Assembly (NCBI RefSeq): GCF_001610975.1
Contig: NZ_CP013342.1
Location: 1,364,001 to 1,428,000, forward strand
DNA length: 64,000 bases
DNA from: Sphingopyxis terrae subsp. terrae NBRC 15098
GTDB lineage: Bacteria; Pseudomonadota; Alphaproteobacteria; Sphingomonadales; Sphingomonadaceae
Reading direction: 5' to 3'
The notes under the pieces are model-generated. The model saw only the letters and a program-made list of their open reading frames with translations. It made no database searches and was not told the origin of the DNA. Of the stretch, positions 1-8,718 are shown one piece after another. The position numbers and the translations under genes were made by a program. Position 1 is the first letter of the stretch, and each line of letters starts with the position of its first letter.

Positions 1-1788
1 CTCGTCGGCCACTGCCTCGGTCTGTTCGAGCGTTGCGCCCGGGGCGAGCTGGATGGCCACGCGGCTCGTGTCGGAATCGATCGACGGCTGGAAGGTCATC
101 GGGAGCAGCGAGAAGCTGAAAATGGTCGCAAAGAGCGCCAGCACACCGATGCCGACCACCCAGACGCGATGGTCCTTGATGTAACCGAGCCATTTCCAGC
201 GCCCGCCGCGCGCACGCGCGGCAGCGGCCCCGCTGGTGTCGAGGCTCCAGCGCAAGATGCGCATATAGGTGTCGATCAGCGGGCCCTCGCCATGCTTTTG
301 CGGACCCTGCGCAGAGAGAAAATAGGCGGCGAGCATGGGTGTGATCATGCGCGCGACCGCGAGGCTCATCAGCACCGCGGCCACGACCGTCAGTCCGAAA
401 TTCTTGAAATATTGCCCGGCGACGCCCGGCATCAGCCCGACCGGCAGGAACACCGCGACGATCGTCATGGTTGTCGCGAGCACCGCGAGGCCGATCTCGT
501 CGGCCGCATCGATCGAGGCCTGATAGGCCGATTTGCCCATCCGCATGTGGCGCACGATATTCTCGATCTCGACGATCGCATCGTCGACCAGCACGCCGGC
601 AACGAGGCTGAGCGCGAGCAAGGTCATCATGTTGAGCGAGAAGCCCATGAGGTCCATGAACAGGAAGGTCGGGACCGCCGACAGCGGGATGGCGAGCGCC
701 GAGATCAACGTCGCCCGCCAGTCGCGCAAGAAAAGGAAGACGACGACGACCGCGAGGATCGCGCCCTCGACCATCGCATTGATCGCCGAATGATATTGGC
801 CTTTGGTATATTCGATATCGCTGAACAGCTCGGTGAATTTGACCTTGGGGTTTTCCTTCTCGAGTTTTCGCAGCTCCTCGACCGCAGCGTCATAGACGGT
901 CACATCCGAGGCGCCCTTGGCGCGCTCGAAGCCGAAGGTCAGCACCTGCCGCCCGTCCTGCTTCGAGACCGAGCGCTGCTCGGCGTAGAGATCCTTGACC
1001 TCGGCGATATCGGCGAGGCGCACGGTCCGGTTCGTCCCGACCGAGATTAGCGTCTCGCCGAGCGCGTTGGCGCTGCTCGCGTTCCCGAGGATACGCACCG
1101 CCTGCTCGGAGCCCGCGACCTCCATCCGGCCGCCGGCCGCATTGACATTGAGCTGGACGAGCTGGGTGTTCACCGCGGCGGCGGTAAGGCCGTAGGCGCG
1201 CATGCGTTCGGGGTTGAGGATGACGCGGATTTCGCGGCTGACGCCGCCCCGGCGATAGGCGTCGCCCATGCCGGGGACCGCGATCAGCCGCTTCGCGACG
1301 ACATTGTCGACATACCAGCTCAATTCCTCGAGCGTCATATCGGTGGCCGAAGCCGACCAATAGGCAAGCGTGTTGCCCGAGGTAGAGAGGCGGATAACCT
1401 GCGGTTCGAGGATGCCGTTCGGCAGGTTGCTGCGGATCTGGGTGATCTTGTCGCGAATGTCAGTCACCGCCCGGTCGATCGGCGTGCCGATCGCGAACTG
1501 GACGAAGGTCTGCGACTGGCCTTCGGTAACCGTCGAATTGAGCTCGTCGATCCCCTCGATCGTCCGCACCGCCGCCTCGACACGCTGCGTGACCTGCGTT
1601 TCGAGTTCGGTGGGCGCGGCGCCCGGCTGGGCGATGATGACGATGGCGCCCGGAAAATCGATGTCGGGATCGCTCTGGACCCCCATCATGAGGAAGGAGA
1701 CGATGCCCGCCACCGTCAGACCGAAGAACATGACGAGCGGCGGGATCGGGTTCCGGATGGACCAGGCCGAGATATTCTTGAAGTTCAT
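1..1788 (-). CDS. HAE1-type RND efflux permease, C-terminus outside window
   Basis: The visible 596 codons encode the N-terminal half of an inner-membrane proton-driven RND transporter of the AcrB/MdtB type. The protein starts MNFKNISAWSIRNPIPP, has the first transmembrane helix near residues 15-33, then a large periplasmic porter region, and the TM4 region LVDDAIVEIENI with the paired Asp used in proton relay. It lacks the DFG-x3-DGA motif of metal (HME) pumps, so drugs or other hydrophobic compounds are likelier substrates than metal ions. The ATG at 1788 is preceded by GGGGGAGAGAGG. It lies 44 nt after the P1B ATPase gene on the same strand and is probably the last visible gene of the metal unit. 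No membrane-fusion partner is in the window; it could lie beyond position 1. Confidence 0.9.
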   Translation of the reverse strand, partial: MNFKNISAWSIRNPIPPLVMFFGLTVAGIVSFLMMGVQSDPDIDFPGAIVIIAQPGAAPTELETQVTQRVEAAVRTIEGIDELNSTVTEGQSQTFVQFAIGTPIDRAVTDIRDKITQIRSNLPNGILEPQVIRLSTSGNTLAYWSASATDMTLEELSWYVDNVVAKRLIAVPGMGDAYRRGGVSREIRVILNPERMRAYGLTAAAVNTQLVQLNVNAAGGRMEVAGSEQAVRILGNASSANALGETLISVGTNRTVRLADIAEVKDLYAEQRSVSKQDGRQVLTFGFERAKGASDVTVYDAAVEELRKLEKENPKVKFTELFSDIEYTKGQYHSAINAMVEGAILAVVVVFLFLRDWRATLISALAIPLSAVPTFLFMDLMGFSLNMMTLLALSLVAGVLVDDAIVEIENIVRHMRMGKSAYQASIDAADEIGLAVLATTMTIVAVFLPVGLMPGVAGQYFKNFGLTVVAAVLMSLAVARMITPMLAAYFLSAQGPQKHGEGPLIDTYMRILRWSLDTSGAAAARARGGRWKWLGYIKDHRVWVVGIGVLALFATIFSFSLLPMTFQPSIDSDTSRVAIQLAPGATLEQTEAVADE

Positions 1789-1832
1789 CCTCTCTCCCCC
1801 TTCCGGTTCGATCCCACCGCGACTGTGCGCCC

Positions 1833-4373
1833 TCAGCCCATGCTGCGATCGCGATAGGCGAGCAGGCGAAGCGCGTTGGCGACGACGACGAGGGTCGAGC
1901 CTTCGTGCGCCGCGACCGCCGCACCGATTCCGAGTCCGAAGATCGTCGCCGGCACGAGGACCACGACGACGCCGAGGCTGACCACCAGATTCTGGCGGAT
2001 GATGCGGCGCGTCTGGCGGCTAAGTCCGATCGCGAACGGCAGATGAGCGAGGTCATCGGCCATCAGCGCGACGTCGGCGGTTTCGAGGGCAACATCGGAC
2101 CCCGCGGCGCCCATCGCGATCCCGACGGTGGCGCTCGCCATCGCCGGTGCGTCATTGACGCCGTCACCGACCATGGCGACCGGCTGCTGCGCCTTGAGGT
2201 CGCGAATGGCGTCGACCTTCTGATCGGGCATCAGGTCGCCCCAGGCCTCGTCGATCCCGACCTCGGCGGCAATCGATTCCGCGACCTTCTGGTGATCGCC
2301 CGAAATCATGATCATCCGGCCGATGCCGAGCTCGCGCAGTTTGGCGATCGCGGTGCGCGCCGCTTCGCGCGGCGTGTCCATCAGACCGATCGCGCCAAGA
2401 TCGCGGTCGCCCATACGAACGACCATCGTCGTGCGGCCCTGCTCGCGGAGGCCGGCGATCGCAGCCGCCACTTCGCCGCCGATCGGCGCGATGCCGTCGG
2501 CACCGAACATTTCGGCCTTGCCGATCAGGACGGTTTCGCCCTCGACCTTTGCCGTGACGCCGCGACCCGTCAGGCTGTTAAGGTCGTCCGCCACCGGTAC
2601 GCGCGTCGACGTCAGCATGGCCTCGCCATCGCGCGCGATGGCAGCGGCAAGCGGATGATCGCTCAGCCGCTCGACCGCCACCGCGATCCGCAGCAGTTCC
2701 TCCTTCGGCACGCCGCTGGCCGGCAGGACGTCGGTGATGCGCGGCTTTCCTTCGGTGAGCGTTCCCGTCTTGTCGAACGCCAGCGCGGTCAGCGAGCCGA
2801 GATTTTCGAGCGGGCCACCGCCTTTGACCAGCACGCCGCCGCGCGCCGCACGCGCAACGCCCGACAGGACGGCACTCGGCGTCGCGATCGCGAGCGCGCA
2901 CGGGCTTGCCGCGACAAGGACCGCCATGGCGCGATAGAAGCTGTCGCGGAACGGCTCGTCGACAACGACCCAGGCGAAGAGCAGGACGAACACAAGCGCG
3001 AGCACGCTCGGCACGAAGATGCGCTCGAACTTGTCGGTGAAGCGCTGGGTCGGCGATTTCTGCGTTTCCGCCTCGCTCACCATCTTCACGACCTTAGCGA
3101 GCGTGGTATCGGCCGCAAGACGGGTTACCGCGATCTCGATCGCGCCATAGCCGTTGATGGTGCCCGCGAAGACGCGATATTTTGCGTCGAGTGCATCGGG
3201 CTTTGCCGCGGCCTGCGCACGATCGGCCACCGGTTCCTTGTCGACGGGGACGCTCTCGCCGGTCACCGGAGCCTGATCTATCGCCGTGCGGCCAACGACG
3301 ACGAAGCCGTCGGCGGCAAGACGCTCGTTGGGCTTGACGATGACGGTGTCGCCAATCGCCAGCTGCTCGACCGGGACTTCGCGAGCCGTCCCGTCGGCAT
3401 CCTTCACCGTCGCGGTCTGCGGCGCCAGCTCCGCAAGCGCCTCGATTGCGCGCTTGGCGCGGCCCATGGCATAATGTTCGAGCGCATGGCCGAGGCTGAA
3501 GAGGAAGAGGAGCAGCGCGCCTTCGGCCCACGCACCAAGCGCGGCAGCGCCGGCCGCGGCGACGAGCATCAGCGTGTCGATCTCGAAGCGCTTGAGCTTC
3601 AGATTCTCGATGGCCTCGCGGACAGTGAACCAGCCACCGAAGCCATAAGCGGCAATATAGAATGCGAGCGGCACCCACTCCGGCGCCGCGGCGAGCTTCT
3701 CGATCGCAAAGCCGATGCCGAGGACGAGACCGCACAGCAGCGCGAAGATCAGCTCGGTCCGCTCGCCGAAGATGCCGCCATGATCATGGCCATGGTCGTG
3801 GCTATCCTCGCCCGTATGGCCATGTTTGTGATCTGGCCCATGCGCGTGATCCGGACCATGGTCATGGCCATCATCGCCATGTTGGTGGGCGGCTTGTGCC
3901 GGGGCAGCCGCGGCGACGGCAGTCGATTTCTGAGTGACGCCCATATCCGAGAGTGTCTTTCTGATCATTTCGATGGAGGTCTCCGAGCGCTGGAACTCGG
4001 CGCGCAGCGTACCGGCGGCGCCGACTTCGGCCTCGATCACGCCCGGCATTTCGCGAAGCTTCAGTCCGATCGTCCGCGCGCGACGGGCGTGGCCGACGCC
4101 TTCGAGGTCATCCCAGAAGAGATGCTGATACTGGCCGGTGAGCTCGGCACCGGCGCTGCGCGCGAGCTGCCGCACGCGTTCGAGCGGGAGAATATCCGGA
4201 CGGTAATGGATGCAGAGCTGTGGCGGCGAACCGTCGCTTGAGCGGACAACATGGACCTTGTCGACGCCTTCGCGTCCTTCGAGTTCGCTCGTCAGGCGCG
4301 CGACGCAGCGGTCGGCGGTATCGGCGACTTCGGGGAGGAGAAGCGGAATATCGAGCCGCAACTGGTCACTCAT
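1833..4373 (-). CDS. P1B-4 type heavy-metal translocating ATPase with His-rich N-terminus (CzcP/CtpD-like)
   Basis: This 846-residue inner-membrane ATPase exports soft or transition metal ions. The phosphorylation motif DKTGT is at 534-538, a TGES loop is at 371-374 and the SDHPLA nucleotide-binding motif follows. The TM4 motif is SPC (490-492) rather than CPC, and the last helix carries HEGST (823-827). These are the marks of the P1B-4 subgroup (CoaT, CtpD, CzcP), known for Co, Fe, Zn or Cd transport. Unusually for that subgroup there is a 200-residue N-terminal extension: two degenerate ferredoxin-like HMA segments without CxxC (about 8-80 and 98-148) and a His/Asp-rich stretch (163-198). 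An AAAGGA ribosome site precedes the ATG. Substrate identity is inferred, not shown. Confidence 0.93.
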   Translation of the reverse strand: MSDQLRLDIPLLLPEVADTADRCVARLTSELEGREGVDKVHVVRSSDGSPPQLCIHYRPDILPLERVRQLARSAGAELTGQYQHLFWDDLEGVGHARRARTIGLKLREMPGVIEAEVGAAGTLRAEFQRSETSIEMIRKTLSDMGVTQKSTAVAAAAPAQAAHQHGDDGHDHGPDHAHGPDHKHGHTGEDSHDHGHDHGGIFGERTELIFALLCGLVLGIGFAIEKLAAAPEWVPLAFYIAAYGFGGWFTVREAIENLKLKRFEIDTLMLVAAAGAAALGAWAEGALLLFLFSLGHALEHYAMGRAKRAIEALAELAPQTATVKDADGTAREVPVEQLAIGDTVIVKPNERLAADGFVVVGRTAIDQAPVTGESVPVDKEPVADRAQAAAKPDALDAKYRVFAGTINGYGAIEIAVTRLAADTTLAKVVKMVSEAETQKSPTQRFTDKFERIFVPSVLALVFVLLFAWVVVDEPFRDSFYRAMAVLVAASPCALAIATPSAVLSGVARAARGGVLVKGGGPLENLGSLTALAFDKTGTLTEGKPRITDVLPASGVPKEELLRIAVAVERLSDHPLAAAIARDGEAMLTSTRVPVADDLNSLTGRGVTAKVEGETVLIGKAEMFGADGIAPIGGEVAAAIAGLREQGRTTMVVRMGDRDLGAIGLMDTPREAARTAIAKLRELGIGRMIMISGDHQKVAESIAAEVGIDEAWGDLMPDQKVDAIRDLKAQQPVAMVGDGVNDAPAMASATVGIAMGAAGSDVALETADVALMADDLAHLPFAIGLSRQTRRIIRQNLVVSLGVVVVLVPATIFGLGIGAAVAAHEGSTLVVVANALRLLAYRDRSMG

Positions 4374-4439
4374 GATGCCATCCTTTTCTGTTGGCGGTCG
4401 GCAATGCGATCCGGGCGCATGTTAAACGCGCGGCAGGAT

Positions 4440-4484
4440 GAGGTGCGGGAGCCATTGCGGGATGCGACCCGGCTCCCGCACCTC
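4440..4484. repeat. Perfect 14-bp inverted repeat between SRPBCC gene and P1B ATPase gene
   Basis: Positions 4440-4453 (GAGGTGCGGGAGCC) are the exact reverse complement of 4471-4484, with a 17-nt loop. The repeat lies in the 190-nt gap inside the minus-strand metal unit, 67 nt before the ATPase start. There is no T-run on the minus-strand exit side, so it is not a standard intrinsic terminator. It could be an mRNA stability or attenuation hairpin that sets a lower level for the distal genes. Confidence 0.6.
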
Positions 4485-4563
4485 CCTGACAGCCGGAAAT
4501 CCCTGCCCGTGGTGAGGGGGGCGATTGAGAGGGGCCTCCGACGGCCAGGTTTCGAATTCAAGA

Positions 4564-5034
4564 TCATGCGCGGCGCCCGCTTGGCCGCGCGTAGCGGGAC
4601 TGAACTGTCGTGCGACGGAGTTGCTGTTCGAGCGCCATGTTCGAGCGCTTGAGAAAAACGCTGCAAACCCGCCGCAGAATGGGATAGCCGAGCCATGAGA
4701 AGAGACCCGCGCATTCCAGGCGATGGGTAACCTCCACCCCTTGGCCGAGCTTTTCGAGCCGGTAGCTCTCCTCGATGACGAGCAGCCCGCGCGTGCCTGT
4801 CCGCCAGGAGAAGCCCGTCAGCCAGTCGAGGCCGGTTATCCGCCCCTCGGATGCAAATTCCGGACCCCGCTTCCCGCGCGGAGAATAGACATAGCCTACG
4901 CGCTCATCATCTCCCGGACGATCGGTGAAACGGAGCGTCGGATGCCAGTCGTCGTACCGCTCGATATCGACGAGCAGTCGCCAGACCCGCCCGATCGGGA
5001 CCGGCAAGCGGAGCGAGGTGCCTACCGAGAACAT
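4564..5034 (-). CDS. SRPBCC-fold protein (polyketide cyclase/START-like)
   Basis: The product is a 156-residue protein of the SRPBCC ligand-binding fold. Visible features are the N-terminal strand and helix (SVGTSLRLPVPIGRVWRLLV), the YDDWHPT segment typical of this superfamily, and the LTGFSWRTGTRG and EVTHRLECAG strands, followed by a long C-terminal helix. The ATG at 5034 is chosen because GAGGAGG stands a few bases upstream; an ATG seven codons earlier has no such site. It lies 81 nt after the DUF190 gene in the metal unit. The ligand is unknown. Such proteins bind hydrophobic molecules, and a role in metal resistance is suggested only by position. Confidence 0.75.
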   Translation of the reverse strand: MFSVGTSLRLPVPIGRVWRLLVDIERYDDWHPTLRFTDRPGDDERVGYVYSPRGKRGPEFASEGRITGLDWLTGFSWRTGTRGLLVIEESYRLEKLGQGVEVTHRLECAGLFSWLGYPILRRVCSVFLKRSNMALEQQLRRTTVQSRYARPSGRRA

Positions 5035-5115
5035 CGGAGACCTCCTCGCTCGCACGAGCTGGTCCGCGACGCAGGCCGGGGACCTGCGCCGCGGTGTAGA
5101 CCGGCAAGATGCCGG

Positions 5116-5460
5116 TCAGCTCTGAACATCGGGGGGCTCCGCGGCGGATTTCCCGCCGAGGATTTCGACCGCTTCGAGCGTGATGAGCCCGATGTCCGGT
5201 ATTTCGGTCAGCTGCGCCGCAAAGTCGCGGAGCCGCTGCTCCTCGTCGATGATCTCGATCACGACCGCCCGGTCATTCTCCAGCGCATGCTTGCGGTGGA
5301 GATGCGCCGAGCGACCGAAACCGAGAACCGCTTCGAGCACCGTAACGCCTGCCAGCTTTTGCTGGCGAGCGAGTTCGGAAATGAACTCGAAGACCCGCTG
5401 ATCACCGAAGAAGGCGGATTCATCGGTGTAGATGCGCAAGAGCTTGGATGCTTTTGTCAT
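5116..5460 (-). CDS. DUF190 PII-like protein
   Basis: The 114-residue product matches the DUF190 family, a small PII-like trimeric fold often encoded next to transporters such as CrcB or cation pumps. It begins MTKASKLLRIYTDES and contains the family pattern GVTVLEAVLGFG followed by RAVVIEIIDEEQR. No signal peptide or membrane segment is seen, so it should be cytoplasmic. The ATG has an AGGGAGAG site, and it follows czcA by 12 nt, so the two are almost certainly co-transcribed. PII-like proteins usually sense nucleotides or gate a partner; regulation of the adjacent efflux pump is an inference. Confidence 0.85.
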   Translation of the reverse strand: MTKASKLLRIYTDESAFFGDQRVFEFISELARQQKLAGVTVLEAVLGFGRSAHLHRKHALENDRAVVIEIIDEEQRLRDFAAQLTEIPDIGLITLEAVEILGGKSAAEPPDVQS

Positions 5461-5472
5461 GACAGTCTCTCC

Positions 5473-8400
5473 CTATTCCGTGACCGGCTGGACCGCCGAC
5501 TCCGCTTTTCGCTTGAGGAACTTCGGCTGCCAGTTCGCCCCGAGGACGACTTTTGCGATCGCGGGGAGAACGAGCAGCGTCAGGATGGTCGCCGCGATGA
5601 GACCGCCGATGACGGTCGTCGCGAGAGGCTTCTGCACCTCGGCACCCGTGCCGGTCGCGATCGCCATCGGCACGAAGCCGATCGCGGGCACGAAGCCGGT
5701 CATGATCACCGCACGCATCTTCTCGGTCATGCCCTCGCGGATTGCCTCCGTGAGCGGGACATCATTCTCGAGCCGTTCGCGGATCGCCGTCATGACGACG
5801 AGACCGTTGAGCACCGCGACGCCGGCAAGGCAGATGAAGCCCACCGCCGCCGACACCGAGAAGTTGATGCCCGTAAGCGCGAGAGTGAACACCCCGCCCG
5901 CGAGCCCAAGCGGCACGGCGAGGAACACGGCGGTCGCGCGCCCGAACGTGCCGAGCGCCATGTAAAGCAGGATGAAGATGCCCGCGAAGCAGAGCGGCAC
6001 CACGATCGAGAGCCGCTGCGATGCGGCCTGCAGACTTTCGAACTGCCCGCCCCATTCGAGGTAATAGCCCGCCGGAAGCTTCACATTGGCGATCTTCGCC
6101 TGCGCTTCGGCCACGAAGGATCCCGCATCGCGGCCTTCGAGGTTCACCTGCACGACGACGCGCCGCTTGCCATTTTCGCGGCTGATCTGGTTGAGCCCTT
6201 CGGTCAGCCGGATCTGCGCCACCTGGGCGAGCGGTATCTGTCCGCGATTGCCGCCCTCGGAGGGCAGCAACACGGGCAGCGCGCGGATGTCGTCGAGATT
6301 GACCCGGGTCGCGTCGGGGACGCGAACCGTGATGTCGAAGCGCCTGTCGCCCTCATAGAGCAGGCCGGATTCCCGCCCGCCGAGCGCCGCCGACACCGTA
6401 TCGGCAACCTCCTGTACCGAGAGACCGTAGCGCGCGATCGCATTGCGATCGAGCTTCACGTCGAGCGTCGGAGCGCCGCCCACTTGGTCGGCCTTGACGC
6501 TGCCCGCACCCGGTATGCCCTGGAGCACGCGCACCATCTCGTTCGCCGCGAGCGACATCTTGTCGAGGTCGTCCCCGTAGAGCTTGATGGCCACGTCGCC
6601 GCGAACGCCCGCGATCAGTTCGTTGAAACGAAGCTGGATCGGCTGGCTGACTTCATAAAGCTGGCCGAGCTGGCCGCCAGCGGCTTTCTCGATACGCTCG
6701 ACGACATCGGCCTTCGAATCGACACCTGCCGGCCACTGATCCTGGGGTTTCAGGATCACGAAACCGTCGGAGATGTTCGGCGGCATCGGGTCGGTCGCCA
6801 CCTCGGCCGTACCCGTCTTCGAAAACATCAGCTCGACTTCGGGCAGGCTCGAGATCGCCGTCTCGACGTTGCGCTGCATGACCAGAGACTGTTCGAGGCT
6901 CACCGAAGGCACGCGCGTCGAGGCAAGCGCCATATTCTTCTCGTCGAGCTGCGGAATGAATTCCGAGCCGAGCAGTCCGAACGCCGGGATCGCAAGGACG
7001 AAGAAGGCAAAGCCGCCGGCGATGAAAGCCCACGGCTTGGCGAGCGCCTTGTCGAGCAAGGGCAGGTAGCGCTCCTTCGACTTGCGGATCGCCCAGACTT
7101 CCTTCTCGGCAACCTTGCCGCGAATCATCAGCGCGACAAGCGCCGGAACCAGGGTGATCGCGAGAATGAAGGCCGCAACGAGCGCGAGCATGATGGTGAT
7201 GGCCATCGGCGAGAAGGTCTTCCCCTCGACGCCCGTAAACATCAGCAACGGCGCGAAGGCCAGTAGGATGATCGCCTGGCCGAAGACGGTCGGTTTGATC
7301 ATCTCCTGGCTCGCGCGCATCGTCTCCTCGAGACGTTCGCGAAGGTTGAGCAATCTCCCTTCATGCTCCTGCCGGTGCGCCAGTCTGGCGAGGCAGTTTT
7401 CGATGATGATCACCGCCCCGTCGACGATCAGACCGAAGTCGAGCGCGCCGAGGCTCATCAGGTTACCGGGGACCCGGAAGGCGTTCATGCCCATCGCCAT
7501 CATCAGGAAGGAGAAGGGAATGACGAGCACCGCGATGATCGCGGCGCGCCAGTTGCCGAGCAGGAAGAAGAGCGCGGCCGCTACGAGCAGCGCGCCTTCG
7601 GTGAGGTTCTTTTCAACCGTGCCGACGGTTGCGTTCACGAGCTTGGCGCGGTCGAGTACCACCTTCACTTCGACGCCGGGCGGCAGGGTCTTCGACACCT
7701 GCGCGATCTTCGCCGAAACATCCTCCGCAACAGTGCGGCTATTCTGCCCGATCAGCATGAGCACGGTCCCGATGACCGCCTCCTTGCCGTTCATGCTGCC
7801 CGCACCGGTTCTGAGGTCGCCGCCGATCTTCACATTGGCGAGCTGTCCAACCGTCACGGGCACGCCGCCGCGCGTCGCGACGACGGCGTTGCGGATTTCG
7901 TCGACCGAGCGGACGCGTGCATCGACGCGCACGAGATAGGCCTCGCCTGCCCGGTTATAGTAGTTGGCACCGACCGCGAGGTTGGCGCGTTCAAGGGCTT
8001 CGCCCAGTTCGCTATAGGAAATGCCGTAGCTGGTGAGGCGGGTCGGATCGGGTTCGACCACGAAGGTCTTGGCATAGCCGCCGATCGAGTCGACGCCGGC
8101 GACGCCGCCGACCGACTTCAATTGCGGGCTGACGATCCAGTCCTGGACCGTGCGAAGATAGCCCGATTTGGCGATCTCGTCGGTGAGGATATCGCCCTCG
8201 GGGGTCAGATAGCTGCCGTCGGGTTGCCAACCTGGTTGGCCCGCGACCTTCTTGGCGCCCTTCCCGTCGGGATTTTTGTAGCCGACGGTGTACATGACGA
8301 CCTCGCCGAGACCCGTCGTGACGGGACCGATCTGCGGCTGGGCCCCGTCGGGAAGATTCTCGCCCGCCTGGAGAAGCCGTTCGCCCACCTGCTGGCGCGC

Positions 8401-8715
8401 GAAATAGAGGTCGGTTTCATCGGTGAAGATTGCCGTCACCTGGCTGAAGCCGTTGCGCGAGATCGAGCGTGTCGTCTCGAGCCCCGGAATGCCGGCGAGC
8501 GAGATTTCGATCGGATAGGTTACGAGCTTCTCGATTTCGACCGGCGAGAGACGCGGATCGATCGTGTTGATTTGCACCTGCTTGTTGGTGATGTCGGGAA
8601 CCGCGTCGATCGGCAGCTTGGTGAGCTGCCATACGCCGAGTCCCGCGATCACGAGGAAGAGAAAGAGTACCGCCCAGCGCGCGCGGACGGATAGCGCCAT
8701 CAGTTTCGCGATCAC
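5473..8715 (-). CDS. czcA: CzcA-family heavy-metal efflux RND permease (cassette 1)
   Basis: This 1080-residue inner-membrane antiporter uses the proton gradient to drive divalent cations through its tripartite complex. The start ([18 protein letters not shown]) is the HME-RND signature after TM1, and TM4 carries [15 protein letters not shown], the DFG-x3-DGA-x3-EN pattern of Zn/Co/Cd/Ni pumps rather than Cu/Ag pumps. Twelve transmembrane helices and two large periplasmic loops are evident from hydrophobicity. Translation starts at a GTG with GGAGGA eight bases upstream, inside the end of czcB. Compared with CzcA of cassette 2 it has an extra Lys/Gly-rich insertion (about residues 145-180) in the first porter loop, so docking or specificity may differ. 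Confidence 0.95.
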   Translation of the reverse strand: MIAKLMALSVRARWAVLFLFLVIAGLGVWQLTKLPIDAVPDITNKQVQINTIDPRLSPVEIEKLVTYPIEISLAGIPGLETTRSISRNGFSQVTAIFTDETDLYFARQQVGERLLQAGENLPDGAQPQIGPVTTGLGEVVMYTVGYKNPDGKGAKKVAGQPGWQPDGSYLTPEGDILTDEIAKSGYLRTVQDWIVSPQLKSVGGVAGVDSIGGYAKTFVVEPDPTRLTSYGISYSELGEALERANLAVGANYYNRAGEAYLVRVDARVRSVDEIRNAVVATRGGVPVTVGQLANVKIGGDLRTGAGSMNGKEAVIGTVLMLIGQNSRTVAEDVSAKIAQVSKTLPPGVEVKVVLDRAKLVNATVGTVEKNLTEGALLVAAALFFLLGNWRAAIIAVLVIPFSFLMMAMGMNAFRVPGNLMSLGALDFGLIVDGAVIIIENCLARLAHRQEHEGRLLNLRERLEETMRASQEMIKPTVFGQAIILLAFAPLLMFTGVEGKTFSPMAITIMLALVAAFILAITLVPALVALMIRGKVAEKEVWAIRKSKERYLPLLDKALAKPWAFIAGGFAFFVLAIPAFGLLGSEFIPQLDEKNMALASTRVPSVSLEQSLVMQRNVETAISSLPEVELMFSKTGTAEVATDPMPPNISDGFVILKPQDQWPAGVDSKADVVERIEKAAGGQLGQLYEVSQPIQLRFNELIAGVRGDVAIKLYGDDLDKMSLAANEMVRVLQGIPGAGSVKADQVGGAPTLDVKLDRNAIARYGLSVQEVADTVSAALGGRESGLLYEGDRRFDITVRVPDATRVNLDDIRALPVLLPSEGGNRGQIPLAQVAQIRLTEGLNQISRENGKRRVVVQVNLEGRDAGSFVAEAQAKIANVKLPAGYYLEWGGQFESLQAASQRLSIVVPLCFAGIFILLYMALGTFGRATAVFLAVPLGLAGGVFTLALTGINFSVSAAVGFICLAGVAVLNGLVVMTAIRERLENDVPLTEAIREGMTEKMRAVIMTGFVPAIGFVPMAIATGTGAEVQKPLATTVIGGLIAATILTLLVLPAIAKVVLGANWQPKFLKRKAESAVQPVTE

Positions 8716-8718
8716 GGT

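Noticed and set aside
1905-4241. Long open frame on the plus strand opposite the P1B ATPase gene
   Set aside because: It is the antisense shadow typical of high-GC DNA, rich in Arg, Asp and His without any recognisable domain, while the minus-strand frame has a full set of ATPase motifs.
4723-7266. 847-codon open frame opposite czcA of cassette 1
   Set aside because: The composition is low-complexity Arg/Glu/His, and it spans the opposite strand of three well-supported genes.
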